38,903 nt of DNA from an uncultured Collinsella sp. (GCA_958450865.1 CAUDNY010000012.1:1-38903); one strand, 5' to 3'; positions 25,915 through 35,011 are shown, counted from the stretch's first letter. Notes: generated from the letters alone by a model not told the origin. Numbers and translations are program-made.

Positions 25915-27420
25915 CTATTGAGGAAGCTCGATTTCGGCTTCCGACGGGATGCGGAAGTAGGTCTCGGTCCAGTCGGTGAGTTTGTGCTCGAGCTCGCGGG
26001 TGATGGCGCCGTCGAGCATGCGCCAGGTCCAGTTGCCGCCCAGTGTGGCAGGGGTGTTGATGCGCGCCTCGTTGCCCAAGTTGAGCAGGTCCTGCATGGT
26101 GTAGATGCACGTGTCGCTCACGCTGGCTGCGATGGTTCGGTTGAGTGCGTCGGTGATAGGCTTGCCGGCCTGCTGATGGGTGTACAGGGCTGCCTGCTCG
26201 CGCTGACGCGGGGTGGCCGTTCCCTCAAACCAGCCGCGCGCCGTCTCGTTGTCGTGGGTGCCCACGTAGGCGACGGTGTTGGCGATGTAGTTATGCGGCA
26301 GGTAGTACGAGTTGGTGCCCTCAAAGGCAAACTGCAGGATCTTCATGCCGGGGAAGCCCGAGTTGTCGCGCATGTCGATGACGCCGGGGGTGAGGAAGCC
26401 CAGGTCCTCGGCGATGATGGGCAGCGTGCCGAGCTTTTCCTCGAGCGTCTTGAAGAACTTGAGGCCGGGACCCTGCGTCCACGAACCGTAGGACGAATCG
26501 GGCGAGGAGAACGGCACCTCCCAATAGGCCTCGAAGCCGCGGAAGTGATCCAGGCGGATGACGTCGTACATGTCGAGGGCGGCGCGAATGCGGCCCTCCC
26601 ACCAGGAGAAGCCGTCGGACTCCATGGCGTCCCAGTCGTAGATGGGGTTGCCCCAGTACTGGCCGGTGGCCGAGAACTGGTCGGGCGGCGTGCCGGCGAC
26701 GCTCACGGGATTGCCGGCGGCGTCGATCTTAAAGAGCTCAGGTGTCGCCCACATCTCGACGGAGTCACGCGAGACATAGATGGGCAGGTCGCCGATGATG
26801 AGAATGTCGCGCTCGTTGGCATAGGCCTTGAGGCGGCTCCACTGGCGATCGAAGAAGTACTGCGTCATCTGGTGGTAGAGCATACGCGCCGGATGGTCGG
26901 CGCAGACCTTGGCGGAAGCCTCGCCGCGGGTGCGGAGCTCCGCGGGCCACTCCCAAAACGCCTTGAGACCGCACTCCTCTTTGACGGTCATGAACTCACA
27001 GTAGGGGATGAGCCAGTCCTCGTTGGCTTGGATAAAGCCATCGAAATCGGCTGGCTTGTCGGCGGCAAAGCGCTCAGCGGCGCGGTCGAGAATCTGACGG
27101 CGGCCGCCAAAGATAGCACCGTAGTCGACATTGCTGGGGTCGGATCCCAGATACACGCCATCGATATCGCGCTGCTCCAGATACCCTGCCTCGATAAGCT
27201 CGGCAAAGTCGATAAAGTTGGGGTTGCCAGCGCGGGCCGAGAACGACTGATAGGGCGAATCGCCATAGCTGGTCGTCGTAAGGGGCAGAATCTGCCAGTA
27301 ATGTTGTTTGCACGAGGCGAGAAAATCGACGAAGTCGTAGGCATTCCAGCCAAAGCCGCCGATTCCGTATGGTCCGGGCAGAGATGAGACGGGCATGAGG
27401 ACGCCGCTTGCACGCTCCAT
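25915..27420 (-). CDS. malQ: 4-alpha-glucanotransferase (amylomaltase)
   Basis: MalQ transfers glucan segments between maltodextrins and releases glucose, feeding the phosphorylase. The N-terminus MERASGVLMPVSSLPGPYG is characteristic of amylomaltases. Catalytic-region motifs of GH77 are visible: VIRLDHFRGFEAYW with the nucleophile Asp, IIAEDLGFL with the acid/base Glu, and THDNETARGW. The protein has 501 residues, as usual. In-frame TTG and GTG codons lie upstream, but the ATG at 27420 gives the canonical N-terminus and has GGTGAG before it. The promoter region carries a TTGTTTAAACAT palindrome. Confidence 0.95.
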   Translation of the reverse strand: MERASGVLMPVSSLPGPYGIGGFGWNAYDFVDFLASCKQHYWQILPLTTTSYGDSPYQSFSARAGNPNFIDFAELIEAGYLEQRDIDGVYLGSDPSNVDYGAIFGGRRQILDRAAERFAADKPADFDGFIQANEDWLIPYCEFMTVKEECGLKAFWEWPAELRTRGEASAKVCADHPARMLYHQMTQYFFDRQWSRLKAYANERDILIIGDLPIYVSRDSVEMWATPELFKIDAAGNPVSVAGTPPDQFSATGQYWGNPIYDWDAMESDGFSWWEGRIRAALDMYDVIRLDHFRGFEAYWEVPFSSPDSSYGSWTQGPGLKFFKTLEEKLGTLPIIAEDLGFLTPGVIDMRDNSGFPGMKILQFAFEGTNSYYLPHNYIANTVAYVGTHDNETARGWFEGTATPRQREQAALYTHQQAGKPITDALNRTIAASVSDTCIYTMQDLLNLGNEARINTPATLGGNWTWRMLDGAITRELEHKLTDWTETYFRIPSEAEIELPQ

Positions 27421-27505
27421 GAATGCGCTCACCAACCTTCTTGTTGTGGGGTCGGCCTGCCGATGGATGTGCAGTCCGCCTCCGATGTTCTGATCTGATA
27501 CGCCT

Positions 27506-27535
27506 ATTGTAAAACATGTTGTTTAAACATGTACA
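27506..27535 (-). promoter_or_regulatory. Promoter of malQ-glgP with embedded operator-like palindrome
   Basis: On the minus strand TGTACA (27535-27530) and TACAAT (27511-27506) are 18 bp apart. TTGTTTAAACAT (27519-27530), 11 of 12 to TTGTTTAAACAA, fills the spacer, where bound repressor would block RNA polymerase. Confidence 0.65.
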
Positions 27536-27584
27536 GGCAAGATAAAAAAGTTGGTTGATTTTCGGCGAATGGTTGCATGCCATG

Positions 27585-27618
27585 AAAAAGCCCCGACCTC
27601 ACAACGTGAGATCGGGGC
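27585..27618 (-). terminator. Terminator of galE
   Basis: On the minus strand a 13-bp stem with one mismatch (27618-27606 with 27602-27590) is followed by TTTTT. It ends the galE transcript before the malQ promoter. Confidence 0.88.
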
Positions 27619-27640
27619 AAGAGCGGTATGTAGGTTTTTG

Positions 27641-28702
27641 CTACTCGGCGTCGGCGAAGCCGTTGGGGTTGTGGCTCTGCCAGTTCCAGCTATCGCGGCA
27701 CATGTCCGCGATGTCGTACTGGGCCTTCCAGCCCATCATGCGCTCGGCCTTGGAGGCATCGCACCAGTTGGCAGCGATGTCGCCGGCGCGGCGCTCGCGG
27801 ATCACGTAGGGCAGCTCCTTGCCACAAGCCTTGGAGAAGGCGGCGACGACCTCGAGTACCGAGGTGCCGGTGCCGGTGCCCAGGTTAAAGATCTCGACGC
27901 CGGTCTTGCCGTTCATCCAGTTAAGGGCGGCAACGTGACCAGAGGCCAGATCGCACACGTGGATGTAGTCGCGCACGCCGGTGCCGTCGGGGGTGGGGTA
28001 GTCGTTGCCAAAGACCTGAACGGCCTCGAGCTTGCCCACGGCGACCTGGGCGACATAGGGCACCAGGTTGTTGGGGATGCCCTTGGGGTCCTCGCCGATC
28101 AGGCCCGACGGATGAGCGCCGATGGGGTTGAAGTAACGGAGCAGCACGACGTCCCACTCGGGGTCGGCGGTGTGGACGTCCATAAGGATCTGCTCGATCA
28201 TCCACTTGGTCCAACCATAGGGGTTGGTCGCGGGCTTCTTAGGATCCTCCTCGGTGACGGGCGGGTTGTCCGGGTCGCCGTAGACGGTCGAGGAGCTTGA
28301 GAAGATGATGGACTTGCAGCCATGGTTGCGCATGACGTCGACGAGCACCAGGGTGTTCTCGATGTTGTTGTGGTAGTACTCGACGGGCTTGCTCACCGAC
28401 TCGCCGACGGCCTTAAAGCCGGCGAAGTGGATGACGCGGTCGATCTGATGGGTATCGAAGATCTTGTTCATCGCATCGCGGTCGAGCACGTTGGCCTCGT
28501 AGAAGGTGAGGTTCTTGGCGGCCTCGTCGCCCACGATGGTCTTGACGCGGTCGACGGCGACGGCGCTGGAGTTGGAGAGATCATCGACGATGACGACCTG
28601 GTAGCCACCCTCGAGCAGCTGAACGACGGTGTGCGAGCCGATAAAACCGGCGCCACCGGTAACGAGGACGCAGGTGTCTTTGGGGTCGAGTGCTTTGGAC
28701 AT
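27641..28702 (-). CDS. galE: UDP-glucose 4-epimerase
   Basis: GalE interconverts UDP-glucose and UDP-galactose using bound NAD. The Rossmann motif is VTGGAGFIGSHT near residue 15, and the catalytic SSSSTVYG and YGWTK (Tyr-x3-Lys) are present. The protein has 353 residues and is full length. Its own terminator and the 200-bp gap before malQ indicate a separate transcript. The gene may serve the Leloir pathway or cell-surface glycan synthesis; nothing nearby decides between them. Confidence 0.95.
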   Translation of the reverse strand: MSKALDPKDTCVLVTGGAGFIGSHTVVQLLEGGYQVVIVDDLSNSSAVAVDRVKTIVGDEAAKNLTFYEANVLDRDAMNKIFDTHQIDRVIHFAGFKAVGESVSKPVEYYHNNIENTLVLVDVMRNHGCKSIIFSSSSTVYGDPDNPPVTEEDPKKPATNPYGWTKWMIEQILMDVHTADPEWDVVLLRYFNPIGAHPSGLIGEDPKGIPNNLVPYVAQVAVGKLEAVQVFGNDYPTPDGTGVRDYIHVCDLASGHVAALNWMNGKTGVEIFNLGTGTGTSVLEVVAAFSKACGKELPYVIRERRAGDIAANWCDASKAERMMGWKAQYDIADMCRDSWNWQSHNPNGFADAE

Positions 28703-28896
28703 GTAGTCTCCTATCGAATCAGGAACACTTCTTCAGGGGAGTATAGCGCAGGCAGGGACGCCCAAATCGTGCGCTGTAGGAAAAGCAGAGGATTGTGCTA
28801 ACGTACTCATAGAAGAGCTTGCGTACGCATAACCTGATCTTTGGCATTTGCTTACGAGCCGCTGACCTTGCAGTTTCCTGCCGTTCGTGGAAATCG

Positions 28897-28924
28897 TTGG
28901 GACGCGCCATATGTACGCTAATAT
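28897..28924 (+). promoter_or_regulatory. Candidate promoter of the NlpC/P60-like gene
   Basis: TTGGGA (28897-28902) and TAATAT (28919-28924) are 16 bp apart. A 9-bp inverted repeat, CATATGTAC (28909-28917) and GTACATATG (28963-28971), links the promoter to the start codon and could mask the ribosome-binding site in the mRNA. Confidence 0.45.
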
Positions 28925-28968
28925 GTATGAGTTGAGCGACATATAAATAAGCATGTAACGGAGTACAT

Positions 28969-30174
28969 ATGTCACCAAACAGCGATTCCATCCTTTTCCA
29001 GGAGCTCTCGCGCCGCACTGCCCTCAAGGCCCTGTTCGGCGCCGCTTCTGCGGCAGTTCTTTTTGGCCTGCCCGCTCGCGCCCATGCGGCGGAGGCTTCC
29101 AAAGAAACCACCGATAAACTGAATGCCGCCCAGGCCCAGCTCGACGAGGTTCAGGCCCAGCTCGACAGCATCGCAAATGAGTATGCGGCGCTGGCCAACA
29201 AGAATGCCCAGACCCTCAACGACATCGAGAATGTCCAGGGCAAGATTGACGACACGCAAGCCCAGATCGATGAAAAGAAGGCCGAGCTCAAGAAGAAGCG
29301 CAATGACCTTTCCGATCGCGTGGCCGCCAGCTACAAGTCCGGCGGCACGAACATCCTGTCGCTGCTGCTGGCCTCTGGCTCGTTTGAGGAACTCGTCGCC
29401 AACGCGCATTACGTTGAGAAGATCAACAAGAGCGACCGCGATGCCATCGAGGATATCCAGACCATCCAGGAAGAGCTCGATGCGCAAAAGACCGAGCTTG
29501 AGTCGCAGAAAGCCGACTTAGAGAAGCTCAAGGACCAGCAGACGGCTCAGATGCAGGATATGCAGGCCAAGCAGCAAGAAGTCCAGACCGTGCTGAACGG
29601 TCTTTCCGACGACGTCAAGGAGCTCATGGCTCAGCGCGATTCCGAGATCCTCGCTGCCGCCCAGGCTGAGGAGGCTGCCAGGAAGGCCGCCGCTGCTGCC
29701 GCCGCCGCGAACAAGAACAATTCCTACTCGGGTGGTTCAAGCTCGGGTGGCGGATCGTATGCGCCCGGAACCCCGCAACAGAATGCCGGCTCGGGCAAAC
29801 AGCAGGCCGTCATCAACGCGTGCTACTCTACGCCTTCGCCGGGTCAGAACTGGTGCGCGGCGTGGGTTACCAATGTCTTCCGTAACGCTGGCGTTGGCTA
29901 CTTTGGCGGCAACGCGTGCGATATGTTTAACGCATGGTGCTATAGCTCCGACCGCTCGGCATTGCAGGTGGGCATGATCGTGGCCGATTCCTCGCACAGC
30001 GGCACGGGTGCTCCGGGCCTTATCTACGGTCATGTGGGTATCTACGTTGGCGGCGGCATCGTTATGAGCAACGAGGGTGCCATTACATCGAAGTCGCTCG
30101 ATTCGTTTATTAGCTTCTATGGCACTGGCTCTGGCGTGCGTTGGGGCTGGCTCGGCGGTATTGCGCTGTCGTAA
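28969..30174 (+). CDS. Secreted coiled-coil NlpC/P60-like peptidoglycan hydrolase
   Basis: The N-terminus has a Tat-like motif (SRRTALK) and a hydrophobic stretch ending in RAHAAEA, so export with cleavage near residue 40 is likely. About residues 45-235 form a long coiled coil, and an Ala-rich then Gly/Ser-rich linker follows. The C-terminal 120 residues look like an NlpC/P60 or CHAP cysteine peptidase, with Cys296 in NWCAAWVT and His355 in YGHVGIYVGGG as probable catalytic residues. The layout matches PcsB/RipA-type hydrolases that split peptidoglycan at cell division and are held inactive by their coiled coils. GGAG precedes the ATG. A palindromic element begins 19 nt after the stop. Confidence 0.85.
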   Translation: MSPNSDSILFQELSRRTALKALFGAASAAVLFGLPARAHAAEASKETTDKLNAAQAQLDEVQAQLDSIANEYAALANKNAQTLNDIENVQGKIDDTQAQIDEKKAELKKKRNDLSDRVAASYKSGGTNILSLLLASGSFEELVANAHYVEKINKSDRDAIEDIQTIQEELDAQKTELESQKADLEKLKDQQTAQMQDMQAKQQEVQTVLNGLSDDVKELMAQRDSEILAAAQAEEAARKAAAAAAAANKNNSYSGGSSSGGGSYAPGTPQQNAGSGKQQAVINACYSTPSPGQNWCAAWVTNVFRNAGVGYFGGNACDMFNAWCYSSDRSALQVGMIVADSSHSGTGAPGLIYGHVGIYVGGGIVMSNEGAITSKSLDSFISFYGTGSGVRWGWLGGIALS

Positions 30175-30193
30175 CGGTGGTTTGAAGTAAGTT

Positions 30194-30324
30194 GGTCCGT
30201 GGCTGCCCGAAAGGCATTAGGTTGCCTGCTCGGACAGTCCTGCTCGCACGGAGAGCACATTAAGTGCTCTCCGGCTCGTGCGGAACTCGCGATCAACCTA
30301 ATGCCTTTCGGGCAGCCACGGACC
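30194..30324 (+). repeat. Long palindromic element, 69-nt core family, copy 3
   Basis: Perfect 31-bp arms (30194-30224 and 30294-30324) enclose the 69-nt core at 30225-30293. The core keeps CCTGCTC, ACAGTCCTGC, CACATTAAGTG and CGTGCGGAACTCGCGAT. The central stem reads GGAGAGCAC/GTGCTCTCC rather than the GGCCAC type of the other copies, with both strands changed together. Confidence 0.92.
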
Positions 30325-30376
30325 TCTCGGATCCAATACGCCACACGCCGGACTGGGTTATCTGAATAAATATGGT

Positions 30377-30403
30377 GAAGGCCCCTTTCGGGGCCTTCTT
30401 TGT
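30377..30403. terminator. Bidirectional terminator between the NlpC/P60-like gene and murB
   Basis: A 9-bp stem GAAGGCCCC/GGGGCCTTC (30377-30385 with 30390-30398) is followed by TTTGTT on the plus strand. It lies at the convergent ends of both genes and could serve the murB transcript too. Confidence 0.8.
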
Positions 30404-31365
30404 TAAAGGAATTCGCCTACTCGGTGGACTTCGGGTTCTAGGTCTACGTCGAACTGCTCTTTGACTTTGGCTTGGATGTCGCGGATGAGTTCGTCAACGT
30501 CGGCGGCGGTGGCGTGGTTGGCGTTGACGATAAAACCGCAGTGCTTTTCGCTTACCTGCGCGCCGCCAACGGCGTGTCCTCGCAGGCCGGCATCCATGAT
30601 GAGTTTGCCGGCAAAGTAACCCTCGGGGCGCTTGAAAGTGGAGCCGGCGCTCGGCATGTCGAGCGGCTGCTTGTCCTCGCGGCGCTGGCGGTAGTCGTCC
30701 ATGTCGGCCTTGATCATCGCGGCGTTGCCCGGGGCGAGATTGAAGGTGGCCGAAAGCACGATAAAGCCGTCATCGGCGATGCGGCTCTTTCGATAACCCA
30801 GGTTGAGCTCGTCGACATCGAACTCGATGATATTGCCGCTGCCGCGGGTGCCGTCGTCGAGCTGGCGAGCGGGTTTGTAGACGCGCACGGACTCCAGCAC
30901 ATCGGCCATGCAGGCACCGTAGGCACCGGCGTTCATGTAGCAGGCGCCGCCGACCGATCCGGGGATGCCCGAGATGGGCTCCATGCCGGTGAGACCGGCC
31001 TCGGCTGCCGCGGCTGCGACATCGGAAAGCAGCGCGCCGGCTGCCGCCGTGACGTGCGTGCCGTCGATCGTAATGTCGGAGAGGCCTTCGCCCAGCGCCA
31101 CGACGACGCCGCGGATGCCCTTGTCGCCGACGAGCAGGTCGGAGCCGTTGCCCACGATGGTGAGCGGTAGGTCGCAGCGATAACAGGTGCCGAGCGTGGC
31201 GACGAGGCCCTGCTCGGTATCGGGCGTGACAAAGACGTCGGCCGGGCCGCCGATCTTAAACGTGGTGTGCTCGCGCATGGGCTCGCTCATCAGCACGTTG
31301 TCCTCGCCGGCAACGCCAGCAAGCGCGCACAGCAGGTCCTCGTTAAAAAAGTCGTTCTCGTGCAT
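30403..31365 (-). CDS. murB: UDP-N-acetylenolpyruvoylglucosamine reductase
   Basis: MurB is a flavoenzyme that reduces UDP-GlcNAc-enolpyruvate to UDP-MurNAc with NADPH in peptidoglycan synthesis. FAD-binding motifs HTTFKIGGPADVF, GNGSDLLVGDKG and GIPGSVGGACYMNAGAYG are clear. SAGSTFKRPEG carries the catalytic Ser and the length of 320 residues fits the family. The ATG at 31365 with AAGGCGG before it is chosen over the TTG at 31410. The gene is convergent with the NlpC/P60-like gene and divergent from the LacI-family gene. Confidence 0.95.
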   Translation of the reverse strand: MHENDFFNEDLLCALAGVAGEDNVLMSEPMREHTTFKIGGPADVFVTPDTEQGLVATLGTCYRCDLPLTIVGNGSDLLVGDKGIRGVVVALGEGLSDITIDGTHVTAAAGALLSDVAAAAAEAGLTGMEPISGIPGSVGGACYMNAGAYGACMADVLESVRVYKPARQLDDGTRGSGNIIEFDVDELNLGYRKSRIADDGFIVLSATFNLAPGNAAMIKADMDDYRQRREDKQPLDMPSAGSTFKRPEGYFAGKLIMDAGLRGHAVGGAQVSEKHCGFIVNANHATAADVDELIRDIQAKVKEQFDVDLEPEVHRVGEFL

Positions 31366-31548
31366 ACGAATATCCGCCTTTTGGTGGTCGTTGTCATCAA
31401 TCGATTGCAATATACCCCACCCGGACGGATTTGGTGCGCTGGCGGCGATAAAACAGCCGTCTACCGGATTGGTAAAGTGTTTATCACCGAGGTAGAGGGG
31501 TAGTCGCTATACTTTCAAGAGATTGCGCGTAAACCCGGAAGGAGCGAG

Positions 31549-32577
31549 ATGGCCAACAAAGTCACCCTCAAGCAGATCGCCCAGGAGGTGGGGCTTTCCC
31601 CCTCGTCGGTCTCGCTTGTGCTCAATAATCGGCCCTGTCGCATCTCGGAAGAAAACCGCAAACTCATCAAGGAGGTCGCGGCGCGCAACCACTATGTTCC
31701 TAACCAGATTGCGCGTAGTTTGGTCATGCGCGAGTCGCGCACGCTGGGCCTTATCGTCCCTAACATCGAGAGCCGCTTTTTTGCCTCGCTCGCCGGTAGC
31801 CTGGAAAAGCGCTGCCGCGAGGATGGCTATGCGCTCTTCATTACCAGCTCGGGTGGAAGCGCCGATGACGATCTGGAGCTGCTGCGCCAGCTGGTGACGC
31901 GCGGCGTTGATGGCGTCTTCCTGGTCGTGGGCGACGAGTTCTCCGACGACCGTGCCCTGCGCGAAGAAGTCAGCCACCTGCCCATCCCGGCCGTGATGGT
32001 CGACCGTGCCATTGAGGGGCTCGAGTGCGACAAGGTGATGTTCGACCACGAGATGGGCGGCTACATGGCCACCCGCTATCTGATCGAGCAAGGCCACCGC
32101 CGTATTGCCTGTCTGGTTAACGCACGCCGCTCCAATACGGGTCGCAAACGACTTGCCGGCTATGAGCGCGCACTGCGCGAGGTTGGCTTGCCTATCGACG
32201 CACGTTTAGAGTTTGAGAGCGAGTACTACATTCCGAGTGCCTACGAGGCCTCGGAGTCGGTGCTCGCAACTGATGCTACCGCTGTGTTCGCAAGCTCGGA
32301 TAACATCGCCCTCGGTCTGCTCAAGCGCTTGCACGAGATGGGGAAGAGCATCCCGGGCGACATCTCGGTGGTGAGTTACGACAACTCGGCCGCCGACGTT
32401 CTCTTTGAGCCGGCGCTGACTGCGATTGAGCAGGATCCAGGTATCCTCGCGGAGCATGCTTTTGGCTGCATGTCCAAGCGTCTTGCCGGTAGGGGCGGTA
32501 GACGTGCCGAAGAAGTCGTTCTGGAGCCGGCGCTTATCGTGAAGGGCAGCGTGCTCGATCTTACCGAATGTAGCTAA
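31549..32577 (+). CDS. LacI-family transcriptional regulator
   Basis: The N-terminal helix-turn-helix (VTLKQIAQEVGLSPSSVSLVLN) and hinge (ARSLVMRESRTLGLIVPN) are typical of LacI/PurR regulators. Residues 60-342 form a periplasmic-binding-like effector domain. GGAAGGAG precedes the ATG. A possible -10 TATACT lies at 31506-31511. No sugar-uptake gene lies in the same operon, so its targets and ligand cannot be deduced here. The nearest sugar loci are the alpha-glucoside island and the PTS locus to the right. Confidence 0.92.
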   Translation: MANKVTLKQIAQEVGLSPSSVSLVLNNRPCRISEENRKLIKEVAARNHYVPNQIARSLVMRESRTLGLIVPNIESRFFASLAGSLEKRCREDGYALFITSSGGSADDDLELLRQLVTRGVDGVFLVVGDEFSDDRALREEVSHLPIPAVMVDRAIEGLECDKVMFDHEMGGYMATRYLIEQGHRRIACLVNARRSNTGRKRLAGYERALREVGLPIDARLEFESEYYIPSAYEASESVLATDATAVFASSDNIALGLLKRLHEMGKSIPGDISVVSYDNSAADVLFEPALTAIEQDPGILAEHAFGCMSKRLAGRGGRRAEEVVLEPALIVKGSVLDLTECS

Positions 32578-32634
32578 GCGTACTTGTTTGTTTGCATAGA
32601 TTGCATGCGGAGTGTCCGCTATTTACCGGCGGGG

Positions 32635-32701
32635 CCGGGGTGCCTGCCTTGTTTTGAGAAGTTCGCGGAGCCCACTTCTCAAAACAAGTCAGGCACCCCG
32701 G
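32635..32701. repeat. Long near-perfect palindrome, CCGGGGTGCCTG family
   Basis: Bases 32635-32662 and 32674-32701 are complementary over 28 positions with one mismatch, around an 11-nt loop TCGCGGAGCCC. It does not contain the 69-nt core of the other elements. No T-tract follows. It begins about 57 bp after the LacI-family gene. Confidence 0.9.
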
Positions 32702-32825
32702 TTCTCGTCCGTAAACTCTTCCGCTGGGCGAGCCATAGACGCCGCGTACCGATACGGTAAAGTGGCGGCTTGAAATTGGTGCTATATTCAGCTTGAGTTG
32801 TTTAATGCTAGTACGGGAGGCTGAT

Positions 32826-33314
32826 ATGGGGCTGTTCAAGAAGAAAAACCCGCAGGATGCCTTTGATCCCGATGTGTTTACCATCACGGATACGATTTTG
32901 GACCCGCCGCGGTTTACGTTTTTGCCGGCTATCTACCAGGATGCCACGCATCGCAAGTGGGCTGTACATCAGCGCGGCGGCGAGCCGAAGATTTTTGACT
33001 ATGCGGACGTGCTGCAGTGCGAAGTAGCCGAGGCGGGCGATCCGGAGGCCGAAGAAGCGGTCTCTAAACAGGAATTTGCCCGGCGTATCCTGGCAAATCC
33101 TGCCAAGGCAGCAAAAATAAATGCTGCCAAGCGTAATATGTGTCTTGGTATGGGCGTTGTTGTGGCGGTTCAGACGGGAAAAGACGAGGTTTCCAAATTA
33201 GAGATTCCCGTTATGACCGACGAGGTCAAACGCGATTCAAGTCTATATAAGTCGTATCGGAATGTCGCCGAGAAGATCAAGGCCGAATTTGATGCCATGG
33301 GAGGGCTGACCTAA
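32826..33314 (+). CDS. Small conserved-looking protein of unknown function
   Basis: I do not recognise this 162-residue soluble protein with confidence. It begins MGLFKKKNPQDAF. A central strand-rich block reads KIFDYADVLQCEVAE, which resembles the membrane-associated strand repeats found with DUF4428-type or short zinc-ribbon proteins, but no zinc-binding cysteines are present. No signal peptide or membrane segment is visible. GGGAGG five bases before the ATG at 32826 fixes the start; the longer frame from 32793 lacks one. A TATATT sequence at 32783-32788 may be its -10. It precedes two GntR-family genes with short spacing, so it could share their transcript. Confidence 0.65.
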   Translation: MGLFKKKNPQDAFDPDVFTITDTILDPPRFTFLPAIYQDATHRKWAVHQRGGEPKIFDYADVLQCEVAEAGDPEAEEAVSKQEFARRILANPAKAAKINAAKRNMCLGMGVVVAVQTGKDEVSKLEIPVMTDEVKRDSSLYKSYRNVAEKIKAEFDAMGGLT

Positions 33315-33352
33315 TTTTGGCGGCATACGTGTCTGAATGAGGAGTCTGTGCA

Positions 33353-34120
33353 ATGGCAGGCGAATCTTATGCAATTCCCCCCAAAGATCGTGCTGTTGAG
33401 GGAATTCTTTGGTATATCCAGCACCATCAGCTTGCCGGCGGCGATCGCCTGCCGGCCGAGCGCGTGCTGTGCGAAGAGATTGGCGTTTCGCGTACGGCGT
33501 TGCGTGCCGGTATCACGCGGCTTATCTCGTGTGGAACGCTCGAGAGCCGTCGCGGATCGGGCACGTATGTGTGTCCTCTCAAGCCGCTGAATATCTTCCA
33601 GGAAACGTATAACTTTTCCGATGCTGTGCGGACTGCCGGCCTGCACCCCTCTTCTCGTCTGGTTTCCACCGGGACCATCGAGGCGGATGAGGCGCTTGCC
33701 GACAAGCTTGGGGTGGCTGTAGGCGCTCCCTTGCTCCGCATGCAGCGCGTTCGACTTATTGAGGGCGAGCCGACGTCAATCGAGACGGCTCACGTTAACC
33801 TGTCCCTGTGCCCATCGCTTATCGAGCACGATTTTGAGTGCGAGAGCCTTTACGATGTCTTGCTCAAAGAAGGTGGCGTGCGTGTTGAGCATGGACGTGA
33901 GCATATCTCCATCTCGCGTTTGAACGCCGAAGAGGCCGAGCTGCTCCAGCAAGAAGAGGGAACGCCGGTGTTCTATGAGAGCTCGATCGAATTTGATAAG
34001 GACATGCGTTTTGTGGAGCATTGCAAATCGGTGATTTTGCCCACAAAGTTCCGCTTTGCCGATAACGGCGAAGAGAACGGCATGAGGAGCGTGGCAGGTG
34101 AACAATGGCTGAAACAGTAG
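33353..34120 (+). CDS. GntR-family regulator with UTRA domain (first of tandem pair)
   Basis: Residues 10-80 form a GntR winged helix (LPAERVLCEEIGVSRTALR, RRGSGTYV). About 95-240 are a UTRA ligand-binding domain (RMQRVRLIEGEPTSIETAHV). GAGGAG lies eight bases before the ATG. It overlaps the next GntR gene by 16 bp, so both are made together. The pair lies immediately upstream of the sugar isomerase/deglycase and PTS genes, suggesting control of that locus. FrlR, which regulates fructoselysine use in E. coli, is of the same family. Confidence 0.88.
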   Translation: MAGESYAIPPKDRAVEGILWYIQHHQLAGGDRLPAERVLCEEIGVSRTALRAGITRLISCGTLESRRGSGTYVCPLKPLNIFQETYNFSDAVRTAGLHPSSRLVSTGTIEADEALADKLGVAVGAPLLRMQRVRLIEGEPTSIETAHVNLSLCPSLIEHDFECESLYDVLLKEGGVRVEHGREHISISRLNAEEAELLQQEEGTPVFYESSIEFDKDMRFVEHCKSVILPTKFRFADNGEENGMRSVAGEQWLKQ

Positions 34121-34818
34121 ATGCCACCCCGGTTTATATGCGCATTCGACGCCGCATCGAGGAACGTATCGAGCGCAGTATATATCCCACGGGTTCCATG
34201 ATTCCGTCCGAAAAAGACCTTGCCGAGGAATTTGGTACGACACGCTTGACCATCCGAAGCGCTGTCGATGAGCTGGTTCGGCGCGGGCAGATTCGCCGTG
34301 TTCGGGGAAAAGGTGCCTTTGTGGCGCAGAAAGTACCTGCTTTTTTTGAACGCACGGTCGGTTTCCGTGAATCGGTCCGTGCTTCGGGCGGCGAGCCGTC
34401 CGTCCGTATTCTCGCGCGTTCCAAGCGTTATGCGGGGCCATATTACGCCGACCTGTTTGGCATCGCCGAGGACGACCTGCTCTATTCCGTTCGACGCCTG
34501 AACTGCATAAACGGTAGCCCCGTATCGATTGAGACGGCGCTGATTCCCTGCCTGCTGTTCCCAACCATCGAAGATATTGACGTGTCGGTCTTCAGTTTGT
34601 ACGAGACCTATGAGATGCTGGGCCGAAAGCCAGTCATGGCACAGGAAAAGCTCGATATCGAAGCGCTGGGCGCACGAGATGCCGGCCTCCTTGGACTGGA
34701 ACAGGGCGATCTTGTTTTGCTTTTGGAATGCGTGAGCTATGACGCGAGCGGTCAGGCTATCGAGTATGTAAAGTCCTTCAATCGTGGCGATACGGGCGGC
34801 TACACCTATACGTACTAG
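34105..34818 (+). CDS. GntR-family regulator with UTRA domain (second of tandem pair)
   Basis: A 237-residue protein with a GntR winged helix (IPSEKDLAEEFGTTRLTIRS, RVRGKGAFVAQK) and a UTRA domain from about residue 90. It is clearly diverged from its upstream neighbour, so this is not a recent duplication. It starts within the last codons of that gene, behind AGGTG. A heterodimer or stepwise control by two related regulators is possible. Palindromes TGTATATACA and GTATCAAATAC between it and the next gene are candidate binding sites. Confidence 0.88.
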   Translation: MAETVDATPVYMRIRRRIEERIERSIYPTGSMIPSEKDLAEEFGTTRLTIRSAVDELVRRGQIRRVRGKGAFVAQKVPAFFERTVGFRESVRASGGEPSVRILARSKRYAGPYYADLFGIAEDDLLYSVRRLNCINGSPVSIETALIPCLLFPTIEDIDVSVFSLYETYEMLGRKPVMAQEKLDIEALGARDAGLLGLEQGDLVLLLECVSYDASGQAIEYVKSFNRGDTGGYTYTY

Positions 34819-34874
34819 CTGGTATTTTGTGAATAACGGCTGGGAAACTAACCAGTTTTGATCGTTGGGTCAGC

Positions 34875-34986
34875 TGTATATACAACCTTACATGGCTCAA
34901 AATCGACCGTTCGCCGAAGGGGATAAATTAATCGACAAAGAGGTATCAAAAAGCCGTAACCTGTAACTGTGATTGGTATCAAATAC
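34875..34986. promoter_or_regulatory. Operator-like sites upstream of the fructosamine/PTS locus
   Basis: The 193-bp gap before the first SIS gene holds TGTATATACA (34875-34884), a perfect palindrome, and two direct copies of GGTATCAAA (34942-34950 and 34975-34983). The second lies in the palindrome GTATCAAATAC (34976-34986), 25 bp before the start. These suit GntR-family dimers, but which protein binds which site is unknown. Confidence 0.5.
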
Positions 34987-35011
34987 TAATGATTTGTTAC
35001 GAGGTGAGACG

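Noticed and set aside
31440..31512. A LacI-type operator upstream of the LacI-family gene (GGTAAAGTGTTTATCACC)
   Set aside because: The halves are only partly symmetric and lack a central CG, so an operator call is not supported.
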